The position numbers and the translations under genes are program-made. Positions 8,337-17,694 of a stretch of 60,625 bases of DNA are shown here, piece by piece. Under the pieces are notes generated by a model, which saw only the letters and a program-made list of their open reading frames with translations, did no database searches and was not told the origin of the DNA. The first letter of the stretch is position 1; every line of letters begins with the position of its first letter. Source of the DNA: an uncultured Acidobacteriaceae bacterium. Lineage in GTDB: Bacteria > Acidobacteriota > Terriglobia > Terriglobales > Acidobacteriaceae. The DNA lies in NCBI GenBank assembly GCA_903911925.1, contig CAIWFH010000160.1, forward strand, positions 1 through 60,625, written 5' to 3'.

Positions 8337-10748
8337 TCACTGCCGTGCCGGCAGGTTCGCCGGAACCTCTGTCTGCGGCACGACGGGCAGCACCTCGGCC
8401 TCGGCGGGCACTGCAGAAGGCAGCGGGCTTTCCAAGGCCAACACCAGCACCTCGTCCATCTGATCCACAAAATGCAGCTTCATTGACTTCTTGATGTTGT
8501 CCGGCAACTCGGCGACGTCTTTCTCGTTGGCGCGCGGCAGAATCACCTCGAAGATTCCAGCACGCAATGCGGCCAGCAGCTTTTCCTTCAAGCCGCCAAT
8601 GGCCAGCACCTTGCCGCGCAGCGTTATTTCGCCAGTCATGGCAATGTCGCGCCGCACAGGAATCTTTGCCAGCGCGCTCGCCAGCGCCGTCGCCATGGTG
8701 ATGCCGGCCGAAGGGCCGTCCTTGGGAATCGCGCCTTCCGGCACATGCAGATGCAAGTCCACGTTGCGATAGAATTCGCGGCTCAGCCCCAGTGCCTGCG
8801 CCTTGCCGCGGATGTAGCTCAGCGCGGCCTGCGCCGACTCCTGCATCACGTCGCCCAATTGGCCGGTGATGGTCAGCTTGCCCTTGCCATCCAGCACCTG
8901 TACTTCAGTGGTCAGAATGCTGCCGCCCACTTCGGTCCATGCCAGGCCGGTCACCAGGCCCACTTCACTCTTCTCGTGGACCTCGGATTCGCGATACCGC
9001 GCCACGCCAAGGAACTCGTGAATATTCTCAGCCGTGATTTCTTCCTTGTGTTTTGCGCCGGCCTTGATTACCTTGCGCGCCACCTTGCGGCACACGTTGC
9101 CGATCTCCCGCTCCAGGTTGCGTACGCCGGCCTCGCGTGTGTAGTTGCGGATGATCTCGAGAATCGAGTCATCCTTGAAGATGACGTTCTTGTCGCTCAA
9201 TCCTGTCTGTTCGCGCTGTTTCTTCACCAGGTACTGGCGCGCGATTTCAAGCTTCTCCTGCTCTGTGTAGCCCTGCAGGCGCAGAACTTCCATGCGGTCC
9301 TGCAGCGCAGCGGGAACGGTGTGCAGCACATTGGCCGTGGCCACAAACAGAACCTGCGACAGGTCGTAGTCCACGTCGAGATAATGGTCCTGGAACGTGG
9401 TGTTCTGCTCCGGGTCAAGCACTTCAAGAAGCGCAGAAGCCGGATCGCCTCTGAAGTCAGAAGCCATTTTGTCCACTTCGTCCAACAGAAAAACCGGGTT
9501 CTTTGTGCCGGCACGCTTCATGTGCTGGATGATCTGCCCCGGCATGGCGCCAATATAGGTGCGGCGGTGGCCGCGGATCTCCGCTTCGTCGCGCACTCCA
9601 CCCAATGAGAGCCGGACAAACTTGCGGCCTGTCGCCTTGGCAATCGACATGCCCAGCGATGTCTTGCCCACTCCCGGAGGTCCGACGAAGCACAATATCG
9701 AGCCCTTGGGATTCTTAACCAACTGCCGCACCGCGAGAAACTCAAGAATGCGCTCTTTGATCTTCTCCAGGCCATAGTGATCGGTGTTCAATACCTTCTC
9801 GGCAAAATCGATTGAACGCGTCTCTTTCGACTTCTTCTTCCACGGCACGGCCAGCAGCCAGTCAATATAATTGCGGCTCACGGTTGACTCGGCAGACATG
9901 GGCGGCATGGCTTCAAGCTTCTTCAGTTCCTGGATCGCCTTGTCCAGTGTCTCTTTTGGCATTCCGGCGGTTTCTATCTTTTTGCGCAGTTCGTCGAACT
10001 CGCTTTTTTCGCCGCGGCCCAGTTCTTTCTGGATGGCCTTGATTTTTTCGTTGAGGTAATATTCTTTTTGCGCACGCTCCATCTGCCGCTTCACGCGCGA
10101 CTGGATGTTGCGATCCAGGTCCAGCTTCTCAATCTCGATGTCCAGCACATCCGCAATGCGGGCCAAGCGAGCCGCCGGATCGAAGATCGCCAGCAGTTCC
10201 TGCTTTTCCTCGATGCCCAGTTGCAGGTTGGCGGCAATGGTGTCGCTCAGCTTGGCCGGCTCGTCCATGCGAACCGTTGCAATGATGGTCTCGTAATTCA
10301 GCGACTGCTGCAGCTTCACGTATTGCTCAAAGAGGCTGGTGACCCGCGTCATCAATTGTTCTGCCGCCGGAGTCATCTCAAACTGCGACTTGCCCACCCG
10401 CACGGTGGCCACAAAAAATCCGTCGCGATCCGTTACTTCAATCGACTTGGCGCGCTCCACGCCTTCCACTAGAACTTTGATGTTGCCGTCCGGCATCTTC
10501 ACGCTCTGCACGATGCTGCAAATCGCACCCACCTGGTAGATGTCTTTCGCCTTGGGCTCGTCGATGGATGCGTCATGCTGCGTGGCAAGAAAAATCTTGC
10601 GGTCGCCGCTGAGGGCTTCTTCAAGCGCACGAACGCTCGACTCACGGCCAACTACGAACGGCGTCATCATGTACGGGAAGATAACCATGTCCCGGATTGG
10701 CATCATGGGCAGTTTGCGCGGCTCGTTCTTTTCGCGGGATGTTGTCAT
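8337..10748 (-). CDS. lon: ATP-dependent protease Lon
   Basis: Lon is the cytoplasmic AAA+ serine protease that degrades misfolded and regulatory proteins. The product has 803 residues, the normal LonA size. The N-terminal substrate-binding domain starts with PIRDMVIFPYM. The ATPase domain has Walker A GPPGVGKTS near residue 355 and Walker B VFLLDEVDKM. The protease domain carries the catalytic dyad: Ser in PKDGPSAGITM near residue 680 and Lys in GGLKEKLLAALRAG. A Pro/Glu/Ala-rich tail follows. The Clp-N membrane protein lies immediately downstream, and a secreted protease gene lies upstream on the same strand. Confidence 0.98.
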   Translation of the reverse strand: MTTSREKNEPRKLPMMPIRDMVIFPYMMTPFVVGRESSVRALEEALSGDRKIFLATQHDASIDEPKAKDIYQVGAICSIVQSVKMPDGNIKVLVEGVERAKSIEVTDRDGFFVATVRVGKSQFEMTPAAEQLMTRVTSLFEQYVKLQQSLNYETIIATVRMDEPAKLSDTIAANLQLGIEEKQELLAIFDPAARLARIADVLDIEIEKLDLDRNIQSRVKRQMERAQKEYYLNEKIKAIQKELGRGEKSEFDELRKKIETAGMPKETLDKAIQELKKLEAMPPMSAESTVSRNYIDWLLAVPWKKKSKETRSIDFAEKVLNTDHYGLEKIKERILEFLAVRQLVKNPKGSILCFVGPPGVGKTSLGMSIAKATGRKFVRLSLGGVRDEAEIRGHRRTYIGAMPGQIIQHMKRAGTKNPVFLLDEVDKMASDFRGDPASALLEVLDPEQNTTFQDHYLDVDYDLSQVLFVATANVLHTVPAALQDRMEVLRLQGYTEQEKLEIARQYLVKKQREQTGLSDKNVIFKDDSILEIIRNYTREAGVRNLEREIGNVCRKVARKVIKAGAKHKEEITAENIHEFLGVARYRESEVHEKSEVGLVTGLAWTEVGGSILTTEVQVLDGKGKLTITGQLGDVMQESAQAALSYIRGKAQALGLSREFYRNVDLHLHVPEGAIPKDGPSAGITMATALASALAKIPVRRDIAMTGEITLRGKVLAIGGLKEKLLAALRAGIFEVILPRANEKDVAELPDNIKKSMKLHFVDQMDEVLVLALESPLPSAVPAEAEVLPVVPQTEVPANLPARQ

Positions 10749-10937
10749 AAGGCCCCCAGGGATTTTAGACGCGCAACAGCAGCCCTGGGTGCGGGCTGCT
10801 ATCAGGACTCATGATGCGATTGTACAGCGGAAAGGGCGAAACGGGAGAGCCGAAGAGCAAGTACAAATTGAGACTAAGGAATGGCCTGTTATCCCCAACT
10901 CAAAACGAGAGTCGAGACAACAAGCCATTCCATCTCT

Positions 10938-12308
10938 TCAATGGCCGGTTAAGTTCTTGGGGCTTCCCAAGCCGGTGCACAAATCCCACCCCCGTGCGGC
11001 AAAGGTGCCTGAGTAATAGCCGCAGGCGCCATACGTGATGTCATTGAAGCTGCCGGCGCTCTGGCTGCTATAGAGGGTCGTGAGTTCGGCGGCGCTGGAG
11101 GAGCCGAAGTTGCCCGCCGCATTCACAATCCCGGCCACCATGGGTGTGGCCAAGCTTGTACCCCCAAGAATCCACCATCCGGCGCCCGGAACTGCATTCG
11201 TATCCAGAACCCAAGCGCCTGTATTCGGATTCGAATCGGCGGAAACATCTGGTACGCCGCGATTGGCTCCCACTTTATTCGCGACGGCAGGCACGCCGGA
11301 TTGATAGCTGGGAATGGGTTCATAAAAACTTACGCCGCCTCCCGCGTCGGACCAGACTATCTCCTGGATCAGGTTGCCCGTGTACTCGCTGCGTGCAGTC
11401 GAAGTGCCCCCAGCGCAAACCACGTTCGGCGATGCGCATGGATAGAGTACGCCGGCGCTGTCGCCCGATGAAGCGAAGTAAACCACGCCGGGGGTCGTAA
11501 ACAATGAGTCGAGTGAAGTTTCCTCGGGAAATTCGCCTCCGCCCCAGCTTATCGAGACTTGGCCCCTGCCTCTACTTCCCGGAGGACACGCGGTCGTCCT
11601 ACCGCAGGCCACCAGGTTGCTTGCTACCTGGACTGCGGGAAACAGGTCGGAGTAGTAATTTGAATTTGCTTCTACCAGGTAGAGAGTGGCATTCGGCGCC
11701 ATCGCGTGCGCGTACTGAACATCCAGAGACTCTTCCAACTCCCAACTGCCGGTCGGGTCTACCGGCGGAACGGCGCCGCCGGCGTAGACCACGTGGAATC
11801 TCTCCCTGGAAAAGCGCAAGCCGAATTGCGCCGAGAAAGCCTGGAGGTCGGCCGCCGCATTCGGATTGTCGTATGCGTCTACGATCGCAATCGTCCGGCT
11901 GCCTCCCGATGGCGTATTGGTGGTGTCGTTGGGATTGCAACCGGCAATTGGAGGCACCACTCCATACAAGCAGGCCAGCGATTCCGGCGTTTCATATCCA
12001 AGGCCCAACACGGGCGGCGCCTCGCTGGGCGAGGCAGTTTCAGGTGCGAAGTAACGGAAGTTGGTGTGCGCTCGTTGGCCTCTGTCGCTCGCGTTGACGC
12101 GGTTTGAGTCTGGGATGATTGGACTTTCATGCCGGGAAGCCCGGCTCCTCTCGCCTTCGTTCTCTGCCCCGTTGAGAGCTTGTTGCGCCAGTGCCGGTGT
12201 AAGTGTGAGCAGAAGCAGTCCCGCAAGGGCGAGCTTGCACTTATCGCCGGCTCTAATTGCGTGGGGTTGCTTGGGATTGAGTTCCTTGCTTGACGGGAAA
12301 TCGAACAT
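10938..12308 (-). CDS. Secreted serine-carboxyl peptidase, sedolisin family (S53)
   Basis: The 456-residue product has a signal peptide (CKLALAGLLLLTLTPALAQQ) and the S53 catalytic features. The Glu/Asp pair is in WELEESLDVQYAHAMAP near residue 190. The oxyanion Asp is in ASSGDSAG near 283, and the nucleophile Ser is in GGTSLATPMVAGI near 386. The C-terminal calcium-site sequence FNDITYGACGYY and GWDLCTGLGSP is also present. Sedolisins work at acidic pH. The region between signal peptide and catalytic domain is only about 70 residues, so the usual long activation prodomain is mostly missing. The start is supported by AAGGAGG nine bases upstream. No operon partner is evident. Confidence 0.88.
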   Translation of the reverse strand: MFDFPSSKELNPKQPHAIRAGDKCKLALAGLLLLTLTPALAQQALNGAENEGERSRASRHESPIIPDSNRVNASDRGQRAHTNFRYFAPETASPSEAPPVLGLGYETPESLACLYGVVPPIAGCNPNDTTNTPSGGSRTIAIVDAYDNPNAAADLQAFSAQFGLRFSRERFHVVYAGGAVPPVDPTGSWELEESLDVQYAHAMAPNATLYLVEANSNYYSDLFPAVQVASNLVACGRTTACPPGSRGRGQVSISWGGGEFPEETSLDSLFTTPGVVYFASSGDSAGVLYPCASPNVVCAGGTSTARSEYTGNLIQEIVWSDAGGGVSFYEPIPSYQSGVPAVANKVGANRGVPDVSADSNPNTGAWVLDTNAVPGAGWWILGGTSLATPMVAGIVNAAGNFGSSSAAELTTLYSSQSAGSFNDITYGACGYYSGTFAARGWDLCTGLGSPKNLTGH

Positions 12309-12837
12309 TGGGGATTGACCTCCTTGGGGGATTAAAAACAGAACACATTTACTTCGAGATGAAGCAAGCAGCCTGATCGCCCTTGCCGCGGAGATGCGAT
12401 TAGAGCGTCAAGCAAATGCTGCAACAGCGCCCGATGCAGTACCCGGTTCCCGATTGTCACTTGGTGGCAGGGGATTAGCATTTCCTTGTGGGAAAAGAGC
12501 AACAAGTTTCCGAGCCTCGGCCTGCAGTGGCAGAATCTTGCCGAACGGACTTACTTGATTAGGCTTGCTGAATCGGGGTGGACCGGATCTGGCTGGCTAC
12601 ATCCGGATGCAGGTACAGTACTCAGTTCTTCGCATAAAAGTCAAGAAAGGTGAGCAATGCTCTCAGATTCCGAGAGTAAGCGCATTGAACCGCACGACAT
12701 TTAACTCCGAACTCCGCATTTTATTCATAGAACTAACTGACTGAAAAACAGCGCATCAACGTTTTGAGTTGGCCCTCGCTCTTGCAAGGGCCAATTCGTT
12801 TCACCTTTAACCAGCCGCATTTTCAAAATGCGGAAGT
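12309..12837. other. 529-bp gene-free region between the sedolisin and GH39 genes
   Basis: Both flanking genes are on the minus strand, so this stretch holds the sedolisin promoter and the end of the GH39 transcript. I see the sedolisin ribosome site next to 12308 and one hairpin near 12769-12794. I see no convincing open frame, RNA gene or longer repeat. The base composition is more AT-rich around 12650-12760. Confidence 0.5.
12769..12794 (-). terminator. Hairpin downstream of the GH39 gene, possible terminator
   Basis: TTGGCCCT (12769-12776) pairs with AGGGCCAA (12787-12794) around a 10-base loop, 44 bp past the GH39 stop codon. On the minus strand no run of U follows, so intrinsic termination would be weak. 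Confidence 0.35.
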
Positions 12838-14436
12838 TCATTTTTGCTGAAGGACAATGAACTCGACCGTATCCGGCGGGAATGGGTTGGATATCTTCAG
12901 GCTACTGCCGCTTCCTGCCTTCTCCTCCACCAGTTCCAGATTCTGGGTCTTGCTGATGCGGTAGCGCTTGATGGTAAATGCGCTCTTGCCCCAGGGCAGA
13001 TTGTTCACGCTCAGGTTGTAGCCGGCGTTGTATTTGTATACAATTCCGTTGCGTTGCGGCAGTTCATCCACCGGCTCAGTCTTCGCTGGTTTAGGATGCG
13101 CAGCCTCTTCGGCCTTGATCTTTTTCGCCATCTCCTCAAGTTCAGGCGAGAGGATCATATCCTTTGGCTTGTAGCCCGCTGGAATTTCATAGTTGCTGAC
13201 GAGTATCTGCACCTTCTTGCCATCCGCCGACCGCCCGGCCAGCGCTGCAAAACCGATGGTGTCGGGGCCTTCGATCGCAAGCCTTCTGGGCGTGTCCAGC
13301 ATCTCGCCCATCGCTTTGAAGGTGTAAGCGGGTTTGAAATACTTGCCCTTCAAATCAAAAAGTCCCATCCAGGTTGCATCGCCGCGATAGAAGATTGCGG
13401 CATTCAGCGGCGCATCCTGGAAGTAACTCAGGGCAGCGCCCACAAAGGCCGCATTGTGTTCGCCCTGTACCTCAGCTTTCTCACCTTCAGTAAAGTCCGG
13501 AGTCAGGTTCCACTCCGATAGTATGCTTTCCGCCTTGGTGTAGCCGTGCGCATCGAGCAATTTGCGGAAGTTATTGGCCAGACGCACACCGTCATACGGG
13601 TCGGCAGAGCCGATGGCATAAGTGTGCCAGGAGTAAAAGTCAAAGGGCACTTTGTGCGCTGTGCAGTAGTCCAGAAGGCCTTCGCGCCAGGGCGAAACAT
13701 GCGCCGGGTCCGCAATCGCCGGGCCGCCGACCTTCATCTCCGGATCGACCGACTTGAGCGCGCGGGCGGTCTTCTCATAGAGTTGGTAGAACTGCTCCGG
13801 CGTTCCGGTCCAGAACACATCGCCCGGCTCATTCCAGAACTCCCAGTAGTGGATGCCATAGTGAAATCCGTGCGCCCATCCCTGGTTGTAGTGCATGGCC
13901 GTGTGCTTTACAACGCTGGCAAATTTATCGAAATCGGCCGGCGGCTCAGCCTGCGCTCCCCAACTGCGGCCGATGCGGTAATAGACCTTGGCGCCGCTCT
14001 GGTGGATGGCCGCCATCACTTCATCGGTGGGGCCAAAGTTGTAGCTCTCCGGTTTTTCCGGGTCGGCTTTAGGGTCAGGGAAGAGGACGTTCTTGTTGCC
14101 CGTTTCCACCACTCCGGCGCGTGCCGCGTTGTCGGGAATGAGCCATGCCAGCCAGATATTTTTGAAATCGAACGTGGCGTCGATGTCCGTCGGCCCCATC
14201 ATGTCGTGCGTGCGGACGAGACTAGTCCGCAGTTCCTTGTACTGCTTCACCAGGTTCGGCAGTCCCGCCATCACCGGCGTTGGCTGTCCGTTCAGACCCT
14301 GGAAGTCGTGGATCTCGCCGACCAACTTGCCTGCATCCACTTGCAACGAACGGTAGCCCGCAGGTGCGGGGCTTTGCGCCCATCCAGCCGAACAGGCCAA
14401 TAAGAACAGAAAAGAGAAACTCGAGAAAGCCTTCAT
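12838..14436 (-). CDS. Secreted glycoside hydrolase family 39-like protein (beta-xylosidase-like), copy 1
   Basis: The 532-residue protein has a signal peptide (FSFLFLLACSAGWAQ) and a clan A (beta/alpha)8 barrel. The acid/base Glu is in the motif WEFWNEPGDVFW near residue 203, and the nucleophile Glu is in ILSEWNLTPDF near 308. The YQLYEKTARALKSVDP segment between them is typical of GH39 beta-xylosidases and related enzymes. A C-terminal beta domain follows. AAGGAG sits upstream of the ATG. It is a tandem paralogue of the next gene, 48 bp away and upstream in the same transcript. The actual substrate cannot be read from sequence. Confidence 0.85.
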   Translation of the reverse strand: MKAFSSFSFLFLLACSAGWAQSPAPAGYRSLQVDAGKLVGEIHDFQGLNGQPTPVMAGLPNLVKQYKELRTSLVRTHDMMGPTDIDATFDFKNIWLAWLIPDNAARAGVVETGNKNVLFPDPKADPEKPESYNFGPTDEVMAAIHQSGAKVYYRIGRSWGAQAEPPADFDKFASVVKHTAMHYNQGWAHGFHYGIHYWEFWNEPGDVFWTGTPEQFYQLYEKTARALKSVDPEMKVGGPAIADPAHVSPWREGLLDYCTAHKVPFDFYSWHTYAIGSADPYDGVRLANNFRKLLDAHGYTKAESILSEWNLTPDFTEGEKAEVQGEHNAAFVGAALSYFQDAPLNAAIFYRGDATWMGLFDLKGKYFKPAYTFKAMGEMLDTPRRLAIEGPDTIGFAALAGRSADGKKVQILVSNYEIPAGYKPKDMILSPELEEMAKKIKAEEAAHPKPAKTEPVDELPQRNGIVYKYNAGYNLSVNNLPWGKSAFTIKRYRISKTQNLELVEEKAGSGSSLKISNPFPPDTVEFIVLQQK

Positions 14437-14484
14437 GTACTACTCCTTCGTTTTTGGGCAAAATGCTTGCTGTTTGAGCCGCGC

Positions 14485-16047
14485 CTACTTGCGTTGAAGA
14501 ACAATCAATTCCACGGTGTCTGTCGCAAAATTATTCGACAATTTCACGCTGCCGCCGCTGCTGGACTTCTGTTCAACTAATTCCAAATCTTTTGTCTTGC
14601 TGATCCGGTAGCGCTTGAGGGTGAAGGGAGCTTTGCCCCAGGGCAGGTTGTCGATCGCGAGATGGTAGCCGGCGTTGTCGCGGTAGGCCATATCGGTGCG
14701 AGCCGGCAGTTCGCTCGCAGTTGTTGGCGGCTTGCAGGGCAAATGCTTCAGTTCTTCCATCACGTCAGGCGGAACTGCCATATGCGTTGGCTTGTAACCT
14801 TGAGGAATTGCATAGTTGCTGATGAAAATCTGCACCGTCTTCCCGTCAGCCGACTTGCCGGCGAGCGTAGCAAAACCGAATGTGTCGGCGCCATTGACGG
14901 CAAGCCGCCGCGGCGTTTCCTGCATTCTCCCCATTGCCTCAAATGCGCGCGCATTTTTGAAAGGACGCCCCTGGAGATCGAAGAGTCCCATCCAGGCTGC
15001 GTCGCCGCGATAGAAGATCGCCGCATCCAGAGGCGAGTCCTGCAGGTAGCTCAGCACCGAGCCGATAAACGCGGCATTGTGCTCGCCCTGCAACTCGTCC
15101 TTTACCGCATCGGTAAAATCGGCGATCAGATTCCATTCAGAGAGAATGTTCTCAGCATTTGGATATCCATGAGAATCCAGCAGCCGGCGAAAATTTTGCG
15201 CGAGCCGAACCGCATCGTAAGGATCGGCGGAATCATCGTTGTATAGGTGCCATGAATAAAAATCAAGCGGCACCTTGTGCGCCGTGCAGTAATCCAATAG
15301 TCCATCGCGGAAAGCCAGCACGTGAGCCGGATCAGCCAGACCCACGCCGCCCACCTTCATCGATGGATCCACCGACTTCAAGGCCCGCGCTGTTTTTTCA
15401 TACAGCTGGTAGAACTGCTCGGGAGTGCCGGACCAGAAGAGTCCGTCCGGCTCATTCCAGAATTCCCAATAGCGGATGCGATAGTGGAACCCGCTTGCCC
15501 ATCCCTGGTTGTAATGCATGGCCACGTGCTTCACTACACTGGCGTACCTGTCGAAATCCGCTGGCGGATCGATGTTCGCGCCCCAACTGCGGCCCACGCG
15601 GTAATAGACTTCCGCGTCGCTGGCATGGATGGCGGTAATCACTTTATCGGTTGGGCCAAAGTTATAGCTCTCCGGATTTTCGGGATCGGCCTTCGAGTCA
15701 GGGAAGATAGTGCTCTTGTTCCCCGCCTCCACAACTCCGGCGCGCTGCTTTGTGTCCGGAATGAGCCATGCCAGGTCGATGCCTTTGAAATCGAACCTCG
15801 CATCTATATCGGCGGGCCCCATCATGTCGTGGGTGCGCACCATGTTGACGTGCAGCGCCCTGTATTGCTCCACCAGGTCAGGCAGGTCTGCCATCACCGG
15901 TGTCGGCTGGCCGTTCAAGCCCTGGAACGAACGTATCTGGCCAATGACTTTGCCTGCGTCAACTTGCAAGTTGCGGAACCCGCTCTGAGCAATCGCGACA
16001 GGGCAGGGAAGCAGGAGCACTAATGCGAAACCAGAGAGAGTCTTCAT
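14485..16047 (-). CDS. Secreted glycoside hydrolase family 39-like protein, copy 2
   Basis: This 520-residue protein aligns along its whole length with the neighbouring downstream gene, including the shared starts GFRNLQVDAGKVIGQIRSFQ and GYRSLQVDAGKLVGEIHDFQ. It keeps both catalytic motifs, WEFWNEPDGLFW (acid/base, near 197) and ILSEWNLIADF (nucleophile, near 307). It has its own signal peptide (LVLLLPCPVAIAQ) and GGAG upstream of the ATG. The two enzymes probably share one transcript and have diverged in loops, so they may act on different linkages. Confidence 0.85.
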   Translation of the reverse strand: MKTLSGFALVLLLPCPVAIAQSGFRNLQVDAGKVIGQIRSFQGLNGQPTPVMADLPDLVEQYRALHVNMVRTHDMMGPADIDARFDFKGIDLAWLIPDTKQRAGVVEAGNKSTIFPDSKADPENPESYNFGPTDKVITAIHASDAEVYYRVGRSWGANIDPPADFDRYASVVKHVAMHYNQGWASGFHYRIRYWEFWNEPDGLFWSGTPEQFYQLYEKTARALKSVDPSMKVGGVGLADPAHVLAFRDGLLDYCTAHKVPLDFYSWHLYNDDSADPYDAVRLAQNFRRLLDSHGYPNAENILSEWNLIADFTDAVKDELQGEHNAAFIGSVLSYLQDSPLDAAIFYRGDAAWMGLFDLQGRPFKNARAFEAMGRMQETPRRLAVNGADTFGFATLAGKSADGKTVQIFISNYAIPQGYKPTHMAVPPDVMEELKHLPCKPPTTASELPARTDMAYRDNAGYHLAIDNLPWGKAPFTLKRYRISKTKDLELVEQKSSSGGSVKLSNNFATDTVELIVLQRK

Positions 16048-16254
16048 CTATGTTTCTCCCCAAAATTGCGTGGGTGAACCATGCGTTGCTTCTGCAATTG
16101 CGCGTTTCAACTCATTCGTGGATCGCGCTCACTCTATGCTGCCTCTTCGCGTGAATTTTGAACGCGATGCGCGGGTGGCTGTTTGTCTCGGTTGGAATTG
16201 TACACGGCAAATCCGCTTCCCGGCGCGAAAGCTCTTTGCGGGTGCAGGTGCGCC

Positions 16255-17424
16255 TTACCCGACCGCTCTTCCTGCCGAAGTCATCCAGCAATCGTTGGGG
16301 TACATCTTGTCCACGTTTTGCGGAGTGACAATCTCATGCCGGGTGAGAACTGCCGGGGGGACCGTTCGGTTATTGAGGATGTCCGACGCGAATTGAATCA
16401 GTCCCTTTCCGTAACGCTCGGGATAATAGGCCACGCTGCACACCAGCCTCGATGAGTCCTTCCGCATTTCGTTTCGTGCTTCAAGGCATCCGTCCTGGCC
16501 GGCTATAGCGCACTCTTCCTCGGCGCCAAAATCGCGAAACGCCTGCAGTGCCGCCAGCGCAGACAGGTCGTTCACGCCTCCAATCAGCACCTTGTGCAGC
16601 TTGCGCAGGCGGATGTACTTGCGCACCGTATCGAGCGTCTTTTCAAACTGGCCCTTGGTGTCAAGATGGCAGCATCGCACGGTTCTCAGCGCGGGCAGCA
16701 CTTCGATCATCCCGTCGTACATGCCGTTCATGCGCGCATTCAAATACGGTCCCGCGATCTCGGTGCCGATCAAATAGATTTCATTCGCAAGGCCGCCCCA
16801 GTTCTTCGCGGCCCACTTGCCAAGATAGCGACCCGCCAGCCGGCCGGCTTTGTAATTATCGGCGCCGAAATAAAAGGCTCCCGGGTGGGGGATATCCACT
16901 GCGATAAACGGTATGTGCGCGTCAGAAAACTTTGCCGCTACCTGCGAGGCCACCGCGGAATCGATCTGCGAGTCGATCACCAGGTCAACCTTTTGCTCGA
17001 CGAAGCTGTCGGCATTGCGCAGAGCCATCGTCGGGCTGAACTTGTTATTGAGCACGATAAGGTCGATATTCGCTTCGCTGGCCGCTGCCACCAGGCTATC
17101 GGTTACCGTGGCCGTAAACGCCACCACGCTGCTCTGCGCCGCGTACCCAATCCTGCATCGCCGGCCCGGCGCCAAATCAACGCGCAGGCGATATCCCTGC
17201 TGGCCCACGCGCTCAAGCAATCCGGCCTCGACCAGCGTTTCAGAAAGCCTGAAAGCAGTGGCCTTGGTTTGCTGGGATCGCTTGGTGATGGTGCGCAATT
17301 CAAGAATCTCGGTCATCGACGAAAAAGACTTGAGAATATCCGCGGCGCGAATCACGGCCCTGACGGTATAAGTTCGCGGCGTAGTTGCGTGAACTTTTGA
17401 GACGGATGATGGCGGACGTTTCAT
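16255..17424 (-). CDS. Transcriptional regulator: IclR-type winged helix fused to a sugar periplasmic-binding-protein domain
   Basis: The 389-residue protein has two parts. Residues about 20-85 form an IclR-like winged helix (VIRAADILKSFSSMTEILELRTITKRSQQTKATAFRLSETLVEAGLLERV). From about residue 100 a type-1 periplasmic binding fold of the RbsB/LacI sensor kind follows (SLVAAASEANIDLIVLNN, PFIAVDIPHPGAFYFGADNYKAGRLAG). There is no signal peptide, so it should be a cytoplasmic sugar-responsive DNA-binding protein. IclR regulators normally carry a GAF-like effector domain, so this pairing is unusual. The ATG at 17424 overlaps the stop of a tiny leader frame (ATGA), which supports this start. 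It probably controls the adjacent GH39 genes and the divergent transporter gene. Confidence 0.82.
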   Translation of the reverse strand: MKRPPSSVSKVHATTPRTYTVRAVIRAADILKSFSSMTEILELRTITKRSQQTKATAFRLSETLVEAGLLERVGQQGYRLRVDLAPGRRCRIGYAAQSSVVAFTATVTDSLVAAASEANIDLIVLNNKFSPTMALRNADSFVEQKVDLVIDSQIDSAVASQVAAKFSDAHIPFIAVDIPHPGAFYFGADNYKAGRLAGRYLGKWAAKNWGGLANEIYLIGTEIAGPYLNARMNGMYDGMIEVLPALRTVRCCHLDTKGQFEKTLDTVRKYIRLRKLHKVLIGGVNDLSALAALQAFRDFGAEEECAIAGQDGCLEARNEMRKDSSRLVCSVAYYPERYGKGLIQFASDILNNRTVPPAVLTRHEIVTPQNVDKMYPNDCWMTSAGRAVG

Positions 17425-17444
17425 GACGCGATACAGACTACCAT
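17421..17444 (-). CDS. Seven-codon leader peptide (MVVCIAS) overlapping the regulator start
   Basis: On the minus strand GGAGAAG (17451-17457) precedes an ATG by six bases. The frame reads MVVCIAS and then TGA, and that TGA overlaps the ATG of the regulator as ATGA. The regulator itself has no ribosome site of its own, so translational coupling through this leader is the simplest reading. No sign of an attenuator stem was checked. Existence of the peptide is inferred. Confidence 0.45.
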   Translation of the reverse strand: MVVCIAS

Positions 17445-17694
17445 GCGCCGCTTCTCCATACAAAAAGCCTTTGTAACCCATTTCAAACCGTTTCAGCGCG
17501 ATGAATGGGCGGAGGGCTGCGGGATGCGAACTCGAAAGTGGACGACGTTTGTCTCATTAGGCAAAATAGGCTCGTGCATCAATTCCTGGCCTTCTCCGGC
17601 CTTGTTAACTGTCCGGTTCGGGCAGGTGACCCAGGAAGAAGGTAGAATCTGGCTGACCGTAAACATGCAAATCTGAAAGCGAGGAACGCCGGAG
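17445..17694. promoter_or_regulatory. Divergent promoter region between the regulator and the RhaT-like transporter
   Basis: About 250 bp separate the minus-strand regulator from the plus-strand transporter, so operators for the sugar-responsive regulator are expected here. An imperfect dyad, TTTGTC-N6-GGCAAA, can be seen near 17550-17567. No clear minus-35/minus-10 pair was found. Confidence 0.35.
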
